6,497 nt of DNA from JBOGED01 sp050743625 (lineage in GTDB: Bacteria > Actinomycetota > Nitriliruptoria > Euzebyales > Egibacteraceae): the NCBI GenBank assembly GCA_050743625.1, contig JBOGED010000362.1, forward strand, positions 1 through 6,497, written 5' to 3'. The notes beneath the pieces are model-generated. The model did not search any database. It worked only from the letters and a program-made list of their open reading frames with translations, and was not told the origin of the DNA. Positions within the stretch are counted from its first letter, which is position 1, and every line of letters starts with the position of its first letter. Below, piece by piece: positions 1 to 5,441 of the stretch. The position numbers were made by a program, and so were the translations under genes.

Positions 1-980
1 GTCCTCAGCAGGGCCGGCCCAACCTCGCACCCCTCGCGGTGCTGGTGCTGGCCTGGTCGGGGTTGCTCATCGGGAGCGCGCTCCTGGGGAACTTCTGGCC
101 GGCGGTCAGCCCCTTTGCGGCACTCGCGGCCCTCGCCGACCGTGGGAGGTCTCGTGCCTGCGTAACCGGTCCGGGGGAGTGGACCGCACCGCTGCTGCTC
201 GCGGCGTTTGTCTGGCTGCAGCAGGCATATCACGACCCGGCGTCCCCGCGAGCGACGGTGACCTTCCTGCTTGGGTATACGGTCGCGACGATGGCCGGCG
301 TGGCGCGCTGGGGGCGTGGATGGCTCGCGTACGGCGAGGGGTTCGCCGTGTTGGGCCGGCTGGTCGCGGCGGTCGCGCCTCTTGCCCGTGCTGCGGACGG
401 CCTGCTGTCCTGGAGACCCCCGCTGTCCGGCCTCGCCGGGATCCAGGTCAGCGCGGCGGGAACGGCCGTGCTTCTGATCGCGCTCGGCGCGATGGTGTTC
501 GACGCGCTGGTCTACGCGCCGCTGTGGACCGAGCTCGCCGGCTCGCGGGCCGGCTGGGAGCGCACGATGCTCAACACGGCCGGCCTGGTCTGGGTGACGG
601 CGACGATCGCCGTGGTGTTCGTCGCGGGCGTCCGCCTCTCCGAGCGCTCGGCGACCCGCTCAGTGACCGGGTACGCGGCGGTGCTCGCTCCGCTGGTCCT
701 CGGCATGGCGGCCGCGGCCGAGGGAGCCGTCGCGGTGTTCTCGGGCCGGCTCGCGCTCGCCATGGCGTCCGACCCACTCGGCCGAGGGTGGGACCTGTTC
801 GGCACGGCCGACCATACGGTCAGCCTTGGGCTCTTGACCTCTCCCGCCGCGGTCTACCTCCAAGCGGCGGTGCTCATGGCTGCCGGAGTCGTGGCGATCG
901 TCGCGGCGCACGATCGGGCACTGGCCATGGCCACCACCGTCCTCACCGTGGGAGCATTGCTGCTGGTCTTGACCGCCTGA
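1..980 (+). CDS. Polytopic membrane protein of the family annotated 'fenitrothion hydrolase' (5'-truncated by window)
   Basis: The reading frame is open from the first codon of the window (frame 3) to a TGA at 978-980, so the true start lies upstream; the internal GTG at 39 is not a likely start. About 325 residues are visible. They form roughly seven to nine hydrophobic stretches separated by short Arg-rich loops, so this is an integral membrane protein. The segment DPLGRGWDLFGTADHTV (coded about 771-821), followed by a hydrophobic stretch and AHDRALAM, matches what I remember of a family of about 400-450 residues common in actinobacteria and named after the Burkholderia fenitrothion hydrolase FedA. 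That name is transferred annotation; the physiological role is unknown and no hydrolase motif is visible. Homologues as I recall them carry a His in the helix before DPLGRGWD; here that helix reads LGMAAAAEGAVAVF. It converges on the anti-sigma gene through a shared hairpin. Family confident, function not. Confidence 0.8.
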   Translation, partial: PQQGRPNLAPLAVLVLAWSGLLIGSALLGNFWPAVSPFAALAALADRGRSRACVTGPGEWTAPLLLAAFVWLQQAYHDPASPRATVTFLLGYTVATMAGVARWGRGWLAYGEGFAVLGRLVAAVAPLARAADGLLSWRPPLSGLAGIQVSAAGTAVLLIALGAMVFDALVYAPLWTELAGSRAGWERTMLNTAGLVWVTATIAVVFVAGVRLSERSATRSVTGYAAVLAPLVLGMAAAAEGAVAVFSGRLALAMASDPLGRGWDLFGTADHTVSLGLLTSPAAVYLQAAVLMAAGVVAIVAAHDRALAMATTVLTVGALLLVLTA

Positions 981-1004
981 CCCTGGCCATAAGAGGGTCA
1001 GGCG
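974..1004. terminator. Bidirectional hairpin terminator between converging genes
   Basis: The arms CGCCTGACCCT (974-984) and AGGGTCAGGCG (994-1004) are perfect reverse complements, giving an 11-bp stem with a 9-nt loop (985-993). The TGA of the membrane protein gene (978-980) lies in the left arm and the stop of the minus-strand anti-sigma gene (998-1000) in the right arm. There is no T-tract on either side, as is usual for actinobacterial hairpin terminators. Termination in both directions is inferred from the convergent layout. Confidence 0.75.
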
Positions 1005-1534
1005 AGGTTGGACCGCATGACGACGTCGCCGTCGCCGTCGAGAACCTCGAAGGCGACCGCGTCGCCGCGGAGGACGGCCGAGTTGAGGTTGCAGCGCAGC
1101 GGGGCCGCGCCGGTGCCGAGGAACGTGCCGGCGGGGATGTGGTCGCCTTGGTCGCTGTCGACGTACACGGTGTAGGCCTGGCCGTCCGCCAGCCCGGACA
1201 CCACGAGCTGCACCTCGGTGCCCCACGTGTGGGCGATCAGCTGGGCCTCGGCCTCGACGCCTGGGGGCACCTGAGACAGCGCGACCTCCTCCACGGGCAC
1301 TGCGGGTGGCCGGCTCAAGGTCAGGGCCGCGGCCGTCGCCAAGGCGCTGAGCAGCGCCGCCGCGACCGCGAGCGGCCAGCGGCGCTTGGCGGGGATCGGA
1401 GCGTCATGCCGCCTCGCACGGTCGGCCAGGACCCAGCCTCGCAGCTCCGCGATCCGTTCAGGTGGCGGCTCGACCTCGTCTGGCCGCAGCGCCTCGCCGA
1501 GCGAGCGGAGGAGCGGATCGTGGTCAGCGCTCAC
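998..1534 (-). CDS. Membrane-anchored anti-sigma factor-like protein, partner of the adjacent ECF sigma
   Basis: 178 residues. A short cytoplasmic N-terminus (1-52, with LGEALRPDEVEPPPERIAELR) is followed by one membrane helix (about 53-73) and an extracytoplasmic beta-rich domain (about 95-178, with GTEVQLVVSGLADGQAYTVY and IPAGTFLGT). This outer domain resembles the C-terminal domain of SigK-type anti-sigma factors. The likely role is to hold the neighbouring sigma factor at the membrane until an external signal arrives. The N-terminus has no HxxxCxxC zinc motif and is shorter than the usual 70-90-residue anti-sigma domain, so sigma binding is inferred from position. The GTG start at 1534 lies inside the end of the sigma gene (11-nt overlap) and has an excellent Shine-Dalgarno AGGAGG at 1541-1546 with a 6-nt spacer, which decides the start and suggests translational coupling. 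Confidence 0.8.
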   Translation of the reverse strand: MSADHDPLLRSLGEALRPDEVEPPPERIAELRGWVLADRARRHDAPIPAKRRWPLAVAAALLSALATAAALTLSRPPAVPVEEVALSQVPPGVEAEAQLIAHTWGTEVQLVVSGLADGQAYTVYVDSDQGDHIPAGTFLGTGAAPLRCNLNSAVLRGDAVAFEVLDGDGDVVMRSNLA

Positions 1535-2087
1535 TGGGCGCCTCCTCTGTCCTGAGCATGGACCGCAAGCGCGACAGCGCGCGGGATTGGGCCATGCGGA
1601 CCGCTCCCGGCCGCTTGCCGAGCACCTCGCCGACGGCCTCAGCGCCTAGCCGACCGACGACCCGCAGCTCGAGGATCTCCTGATCCTCCGCGCTCAGCCG
1701 CGCGAACGCCGCTCGTATCTGTTCCTCCTCCTCGCCTTTGAGGACAAGATCCAATGGGCCGTCGTCGGGATTCGCCTCGTCAACGACCGGTCTGGCGCCG
1801 ACGCGTGTCTCCTTGCGGCTCATCTCCAGGATCACGTTGCGGCAGATGCCATAGAGCCACGCGTCCAACCCGGCGCCTCGCCAGGAGAACCCGTCGATGC
1901 GGTCCAGCGCTCGGGCCATGGTCTCGCTGACGGCATCATCCGCCTGCTCCCTTCGGGGAAGGCGCCTGCGGGCATACGACAGCAGCCGCGTGTACGAGTT
2001 GCGGTACAGCGCCTCCCACGCATCGGCATCCCTGGACCGCGCCCGCTCGACCAGCTCCCGAACCTCGTCGTCGTCAACCACTGCCAC
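1524..2087 (-). CDS. ECF-family RNA polymerase sigma factor (sigma-70 regions 2 and 4)
   Basis: 187 residues, the usual ECF length. Region 2 spans about 15-92: DADAWEALYRNSYTRLLSYARRRL, then the acidic core-binding part (ADDAVSETMARALDRIDGF) and the -10 recognition part with AWLYGICRNVILEMSRK. After an acidic linker (93-124), region 4 spans about 125-178 with LSAEDQEILELRVVGRLGAEAVGEVLGKRPGAVRMAQSRALSRLR, whose last part is the helix-turn-helix that reads the -35 box. There is no region 3 and no extra C-terminal domain. It should direct RNA polymerase to a stress- or envelope-type regulon under control of the overlapping downstream anti-sigma gene. The start must lie below 2100 because an in-frame TAG is at 2100-2102; GTG at 2087 and GTG at 2081 are both possible, and neither has a strong Shine-Dalgarno. 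The subgroup cannot be named from sequence alone. Confidence 0.93.
   Translation of the reverse strand: MAVVDDDEVRELVERARSRDADAWEALYRNSYTRLLSYARRRLPRREQADDAVSETMARALDRIDGFSWRGAGLDAWLYGICRNVILEMSRKETRVGARPVVDEANPDDGPLDLVLKGEEEEQIRAAFARLSAEDQEILELRVVGRLGAEAVGEVLGKRPGAVRMAQSRALSRLRSMLRTEEAPSER
1541..1546 (-). promoter_or_regulatory. Ribosome binding site of the anti-sigma gene, inside the sigma gene
   Basis: AGGAGG on the minus strand, 6 nt before the GTG at 1534 and within the last codons of the sigma gene. It fixes the anti-sigma start and implies coupled, near-stoichiometric translation of the pair. Confidence 0.75.
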
Positions 2088-2121
2088 CCCGGCCCCGTCC
2101 TATGGAGGATCCACGCGGATC

Positions 2122-2322
2122 CTACCCGCCCACCACCGCGTCGAGCGCCCGCCGCCAACCCTGCGCGACGACCTCAGCGGCCTCATGGTCCAGATCGCAT
2201 AGCGCATGGAGATGCCGCCAAGCCTCAGCGAACTCGTCGCTCGCCAAACCGGCGACGAACTCCGGGCTGCCCGGCTCGGGCAGGCCGTACGGCTCCGCGT
2301 CCGCATCCCACAGGGTCCGCAC
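2122..2322 (-). CDS. Small acidic hypothetical protein (66 aa)
   Basis: I do not recognise a named family. From GTG at 2322 it encodes 66 residues: a short N-terminus with DADAEPYGLPEPGSPEF, then a helical, acidic part (SDEFAEAWRHLHALCDLDHEAAEVVAQGWRRAL, given here in outline) and a Gly-Gly end. The start is chosen because AGAAGGGG lies 5 nt upstream of this GTG and because upstream residues in the same frame (open back to 2484) are Arg/Gly/Pro-rich and look non-coding. From 2322 onward, codon third positions are strongly GC-biased. It ends 34 nt before the sigma gene on the same strand, so it could be the first gene of that transcription unit, and it is divergent from the XRE regulator. It has no membrane segment or signal peptide. 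It may be a soluble helical regulator or partner protein, but this is a guess. Confidence 0.55.
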   Translation of the reverse strand: MRTLWDADAEPYGLPEPGSPEFVAGLASDEFAEAWRHLHALCDLDHEAAEVVAQGWRRALDAVVGG

Positions 2323-2571
2323 CTGTACCCCTTCTGCCTGACCGACTTTGAGGAGGCGCGACCCCGCCATCCCGGTACGAGCAGCAGGGCCGCGTCCTTC
2401 CCCACGCCTGCCATCTGGACAGGCGCCCGCCGAGTCTCGGCCTCGGCCTGGCCACGTCGCGAGGTGGTGGCGTCGCGGGAGCATCGCGGTCTTTCCGCGA
2501 GGAATTGACGAGACCGTCCCGCTCGACTTCTCTGGGTTTTCCAGTCGTAGTCAACGGCACGGGGGAGCGTT
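2323..2571. promoter_or_regulatory. Divergent intergenic region between the small gene and the XRE regulator
   Basis: About 250 nt that should hold promoters for both directions. On the plus strand, TTGACG (2505-2510) could be a -35 box, but 17 nt further on is TTCTCT, a poor -10. On the minus strand, TTGACT (2554-2549) is followed after 17 nt by AGAAGT, also poor. No promoter can be assigned firmly. The region carries the clustered half-sites described separately. A GGGGGAG at 2561-2567 is the regulator's ribosome binding site. Confidence 0.5.
2473..2500. promoter_or_regulatory. Candidate operator: TCGCGG half-sites at 11-bp spacing
   Basis: TCGCGG occurs at 2473-2478 and 2484-2489, and its reverse complement CCGCGA at 2495-2500; each start is 11 bp from the next, about one helical turn. 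The last two form a perfect interrupted palindrome (6 bp, N5, 6 bp). A related TCGCGA lies at 2457-2462. The site abuts TTGACG at 2505. Such an arrangement would suit dimer binding, perhaps by the divergent XRE regulator. GC-rich hexamers recur by chance in this genome, so confidence is modest. Confidence 0.35.
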
Positions 2572-3876
2572 GTGGTGATCGTGGTGGCGGTGTGGACGGG
2601 ACGTGAGGCGAGGGCATTGCGTACGGCGCTGCGGATGCCGGTGCTCGCGTTCGCCGACTATCTGGGGGTGGGCTCGCGGACCGTGTCGGATTGGGAGCGT
2701 GAGCGCGCCAGGATCGTGCCGACCCCGGTCCTGCAGGCAGCGTTGGACACCGCGCTGTCCCGCGCCGGCGGTGAGGCGAAAGCGCGGTTCCACGCGTTGG
2801 CCGGCGGCGGCGCGGTGGTGATGTCAGACTCGGCGGCAAGCGAGGGGAACGGAGACGACGCGAAACGCCGAGAAGCTGTCAAAGCCCTGGGGATAGGAGG
2901 GCTCGGCGCAGCGCTTTTTCCAGGAGCGGCCGTCGAGCGGATCGCTCTCCACGGGGACCGCGCGGTCGATGCCAGCCTGATCGCCGCGCACGAGGACCTA
3001 GCCGACACGCTCGCCAGCTTGCATCGCGTCACGCGTCCTGACGTGCTGCTCGGCCAGGTCGCCGGTCACGCCGACACGCTTTACGGGCGGCTGGACCGGC
3101 CCATGGGCGTCGCCGACCGGCGGCGGTTGGACGTGGTGGCGGTGGAGTCCCACGTCCAAGCCGGGATGCTCGCGTTCCAGGCCAGGGACCGGACCATCGC
3201 CCGCCGCTACTTCGCCCTGGCGGTCGGTGTGGCCGACGACGCGCGCGACGAGACGCTGCGCGCGCTGGCGCTGGCGGGGTCCAGCCTCCTACACTCGTCG
3301 ATCCCGACGGGTGGGGTGGGAGGGGAGACCGAGCGTGCGGTGGAGCTGCTGCGCCGGGCGGCTGCGCATGCGCAGGGGGCGGACGCGAAGACCCGAGAGT
3401 CGGTGCACCGCTGGTTGGCCACGGAGCTGGCGGCCTCGGGTGACCAGAGCGGCTTTTATGGCCATATGGAGCAGGCGGAGCGTTTTAGCGGGCCTGGCAG
3501 GGACCGGGGTTATTTCGCGCGCAGCCTGTGCAACGATGGAACGGCACGGATGTGGGGGGTCGGCCTCGTCCTACTCGGGCGCGCGGAGCAGGCGGTCGAG
3601 GCCCTCCGCGGCTCGCTGATCCCGGGGTTCCCGAGCCAGGCCGTGCTTGTGTTGGTCGACACCGCCGCCGCGCGGGTACTCCAAGGAGAGCCGGAGGAGG
3701 CGTGCCAGGGGTTACGGCGTGGCCTCGACGTCGCGCTTGACTGCGGGTACGCGATGGGGCTCGAGCGCATCCGCGGCGTCCGCGCTCGCGTCGCTCCTCA
3801 CATGGCCGCGCTGCCATGTGTGGCCGAGCTGGACGAGCGGTTGGCTTCGGGCGCGGTGTTGTCCCTTCGGGGTTGA
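2572..3876 (+). CDS. XRE-family transcriptional regulator with helical (TPR-like) C-terminal region
   Basis: 434 residues. The N-terminus carries a helix-turn-helix (about 11-45, WTGREARALRTALRMP, then FADYLGVGSRTVSDWE), the typical opening of a large actinomycete family of XRE regulators. A linker follows with KRREAVKALGIGGLGAALF (98-116), a hydrophobic stretch often present in this family and not a real export signal at this internal position. The remainder (about 135-425) is alpha-helical and Ala/Leu/Arg-rich with repeated LALAGSSLL-, AVELLRRAAAHA- and AVEALRGSL-type helices, consistent with TPR repeats that bind a ligand or partner protein. It is a soluble DNA-binding protein; its effector is unknown. 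Several GTG codons open the frame: 2572 is 4 nt and 2575 is 7 nt from GGAG (2564-2567), so 2575 has the better spacing. It is divergent from the small gene and may control the shared promoter region. Confidence 0.87.
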   Translation: MVIVVAVWTGREARALRTALRMPVLAFADYLGVGSRTVSDWERERARIVPTPVLQAALDTALSRAGGEAKARFHALAGGGAVVMSDSAASEGNGDDAKRREAVKALGIGGLGAALFPGAAVERIALHGDRAVDASLIAAHEDLADTLASLHRVTRPDVLLGQVAGHADTLYGRLDRPMGVADRRRLDVVAVESHVQAGMLAFQARDRTIARRYFALAVGVADDARDETLRALALAGSSLLHSSIPTGGVGGETERAVELLRRAAAHAQGADAKTRESVHRWLATELAASGDQSGFYGHMEQAERFSGPGRDRGYFARSLCNDGTARMWGVGLVLLGRAEQAVEALRGSLIPGFPSQAVLVLVDTAAARVLQGEPEEACQGLRRGLDVALDCGYAMGLERIRGVRARVAPHMAALPCVAELDERLASGAVLSLRG

Positions 3877-4169
3877 GCTATTGGCTGGAGCAACCGAAGA
3901 GATCACCCGGCTTGAGGCTCTTCTCTGTCCCAGGAGTGCCGCGAGCTGGGACGTCCGAGATCAGTTCCCGCAGCGCGTTGCGGGTCGGGGCCGAGCTGCG
4001 TCTTCGGGCGAGGACCAAGTTCGCTCGTGCGATGCGTATGGTTTTTACCCGTCATGGGTTGGAGCAGGCGTCCTCGGAGCTGACCGCGCGGCACTGTGCC
4101 CGTCGGTACTCCATGTCCGAGCTCGCATTGAAATGCTTGTGAGCCCGGTCTCCGAGCGCACCGTGGTCG
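3877..4169. other. Intergenic region between converging regulator and tyrS; no convincing gene
   Basis: Open frames exist on both strands, but none has a good ribosome binding site or recognisable family. Inverted repeats are GTCCCAG/CTGGGAC (3927-3933 with 3946-3952), a compact CCCGCA/TGCGGG hairpin with 6-nt loop (3967-3984), and GAAGAG/CTCTTC (3896-3901 with 3918-3923). They may act as terminators for the regulator gene. The plus-strand frame ending at 4142 reads LRLRARTKFARAMRMVFTRH and then continues to a TGA; it looks somewhat protein-like and could be a gene remnant. Confidence 0.5.
3967..3984 (+). terminator. Compact hairpin, possible terminator of the regulator gene
   Basis: CCCGCA (3967-3972) and TGCGGG (3979-3984) form a perfect 6-bp GC-rich stem with a 6-nt loop, about 90 nt after the regulator's stop codon. 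No T-tract follows. A longer-looped 7-bp repeat precedes it (3927-3952). Function is inferred from position only. Confidence 0.35.
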
Positions 4170-4186
4170 TCAGGCGATCCTGACGA
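4167..4186 (-). terminator. Hairpin overlapping the tyrS stop codon
   Basis: TCGTCAGG (4167-4174) and CCTGACGA (4179-4186) are perfect reverse complements: an 8-bp stem with a 4-nt loop (4175-4178). The tyrS stop codon (4170-4172) lies within the distal arm. There is no following T-tract on the minus strand. Its place exactly at the gene end suggests termination or 3'-end protection of the mRNA; because the last five tyrS codons form the other arm, a translating ribosome would open it. Confidence 0.5.
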
Positions 4187-5390
4187 AATGGCGCTTGCCG
4201 CGCTGCATGACACTTCCCCTTAGCGCATCCACGGGCAGGGTGGCGTTGGGGTCGGTCAGCGGTTGGCCATTAAGTCGGATCCCATTGCTTGCCATGAGCC
4301 GGCGCGCCTCTGACTTGGTCTGGGTGAGGCCGAGTGTGATCAGCAGGTCCGGGATATGCCAGTGTTCGTGCTCACCAGTGTCGGGCAGCGTGATCTGGGG
4401 AATGTCTTCTGGGATCCCTCGTTCGCGGAACTGTATGTCGAACCGTTGCTCGGCCTGCTGTGCGTCCTCTGGGGAGTGGTAGAGCGTTACGATGCGCTTG
4501 GCTAACCGCCGTTTGGCTTCGGCAGGATGCACGGTGCCTTGTTCCAAGGCGCGGATCTCGGTTGCGGCCTGCTCTGGGGGCAGGCCAGCGGCGAGCAGAT
4601 AGTAATGTGGCATCAACTGGTCGGGGATGCTCATGACTTTGCCGAATATCTCCGCAGGCTCTTCGGTGATTCCGATCGCGTTGCCTGTTGTCTTGGACAT
4701 CTTCGTCGTTCCGTCGGTTCCTTCGAGGAGCGGCATGACCATGACGGTTTGAGGTTGTTGCCCGGCGGCGATCTGGGCATCCCGACCGTAGAGCACGTTG
4801 AAGGTTTGGTCAGTTCCGCCTAGCTCGATATCGGCCCGGACCTCGACTGAGTCCTGGCCTTGCAGTATCGGGTACAAGAACTCGGAGACCGCGATCGGCC
4901 GTTGTGCCCGGTAACGTTCGGAGAAGTCCTGTCGCTCCAGCATCCGCGCCACTGTGATGCGAGACGTCATCTGGACCACTTCGGTCAGCATGATGCGGCT
5001 GAGCCATGTGCTGTTGTCGACGATCTCCAGAGGTTCGGGCAGTAGGATCTTGCGAGCTTGGGCCACATAGGTAGCCGCGTGCTCTTGAACCTGCTCGGCC
5101 GAGAGCTGCGGGCGTGTCATCGACTTTCCGCTCGGGTCGCCGAGCCGGGCAGTGAATCCTCCGATGATTAAGACGACCGTATGGCCGAATTCTTGGAACG
5201 TCCGCAGCTTGCGCAGGATGACCGCGTGGCCGAGGTGGATGTCGGGCGCTGTGGGATCCATGCCGAACTTCACCCGCAGCGGTGGCCGCTCGCCTCTGCT
5301 GACCGCGACGAGCTTCCGCTCGAGCTCGCCCTCCGGCAAGGTGGCGTCCACCCCGCTGGCCAGCAGCTTGAGTTGCCGCGCCACACCCAT
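4170..5390 (-). CDS. tyrS: Tyrosyl-tRNA synthetase, TyrZ (type 2) form
   Basis: 406 residues. It charges tRNA-Tyr with tyrosine in the cytoplasm through a tyrosyl-adenylate. It is a complete class I synthetase. The nucleotide-binding fold holds the HIGH motif as HLGH (52-55) after KFGMDPTAPD (41-50), GDPSGK (84-89), the Tyr-binding segment FLYPILQGQD (171-180), GGTDQ (191-195) and the KMSKS motif as KMSKT (230-234). An anticodon-binding helical part and a C-terminal S4 RNA-binding domain (about 345-406) follow. KFGMDPTAPDIHLGH and the overall length mark the TyrZ type; the Streptomyces housekeeping enzyme is, as I recall it, of the other type. ATG at 5390 has GGAGGA at 5397-5402 with a 6-nt spacer. 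It follows the binding-protein gene by 48 nt on the same strand. GC in sampled rows is about 57-60%, against 70-77% in neighbours, suggesting acquisition. Confidence 0.96.
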   Translation of the reverse strand: MGVARQLKLLASGVDATLPEGELERKLVAVSRGERPPLRVKFGMDPTAPDIHLGHAVILRKLRTFQEFGHTVVLIIGGFTARLGDPSGKSMTRPQLSAEQVQEHAATYVAQARKILLPEPLEIVDNSTWLSRIMLTEVVQMTSRITVARMLERQDFSERYRAQRPIAVSEFLYPILQGQDSVEVRADIELGGTDQTFNVLYGRDAQIAAGQQPQTVMVMPLLEGTDGTTKMSKTTGNAIGITEEPAEIFGKVMSIPDQLMPHYYLLAAGLPPEQAATEIRALEQGTVHPAEAKRRLAKRIVTLYHSPEDAQQAEQRFDIQFRERGIPEDIPQITLPDTGEHEHWHIPDLLITLGLTQTKSEARRLMASNGIRLNGQPLTDPNATLPVDALRGSVMQRGKRHFVRIA

Positions 5391-5396
5391 CAGTCG

Positions 5397-5402
5397 TCCT
5401 CC
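5397..5402 (-). promoter_or_regulatory. Ribosome binding site of tyrS
   Basis: GGAGGA on the minus strand, 6 nt from the ATG at 5390. An in-frame TAA at 5412-5414 and this site together fix the start. Confidence 0.75.
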
Positions 5403-5412
5403 ATTCTTGGGT

Positions 5413-5441
5413 TAGCCCTCCTCTGCGTGGGAGCATGGCTA
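5413..5441 (-). promoter_or_regulatory. Intercistronic hairpin between the binding-protein gene and tyrS
   Basis: On the minus strand, TAGCC (5441-5437) pairs with GGCTA (5417-5413) and CTCC (5433-5430) with GGAG (5421-5418), with a 3-nt bulge (ATG, 5436-5434) and an 8-nt loop. The stem begins with the TAG stop codon of the upstream gene. It could be an attenuator, partial terminator or processing signal that uncouples tyrS from the gene before it. The tyrS ribosome binding site (5402-5397) lies outside the stem. Confidence 0.4.

Noticed and set aside
98..120. Residues KRREAVKALGIGGLGAALF of the XRE regulator (coded about 2863-2919) as a Tat signal
   Set aside because: The stretch is internal, about 100 residues after a DNA-binding domain, and is a common linker in this regulator family.
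179..1555. A 458-residue open frame on the plus strand across the membrane gene and antisense to the anti-sigma gene
   Set aside because: Its product is Arg/Gly-rich and without family features, while both overlapped genes have clear families; this is a GC-driven shadow.
2323..2484. Longer form of the small protein starting at 2484
   Set aside because: The extra residues are low-complexity Arg/Gly/Pro, no ribosome site precedes 2484, and the start codon overlaps the candidate operator.
2501..2525. ECF-type promoter with GGAAT as -35 box
   Set aside because: No CGTC- or GTT-like -10 element occurs at 16-17 nt distance.
3950..4142. Resemblance of the plus-strand frame to the N-terminal helix of class II synthetases (R-AR----A-R--F---G)
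   Set aside because: Only scattered residues match, and motifs 1-3 are absent; not enough to name a pseudogene.
4810..5436. A 208-residue minus-strand frame inside tyrS, starting in the intercistronic hairpin
   Set aside because: It is an alternative frame of the TyrRS gene with Arg/Pro/Gly-rich product; TyrRS motifs are in the other frame.
5391..5438. T-box riboswitch for tyrS
   Set aside because: Only 48 nt separate tyrS from the upstream gene; no T-box sequence or antiterminator-sized structure fits.
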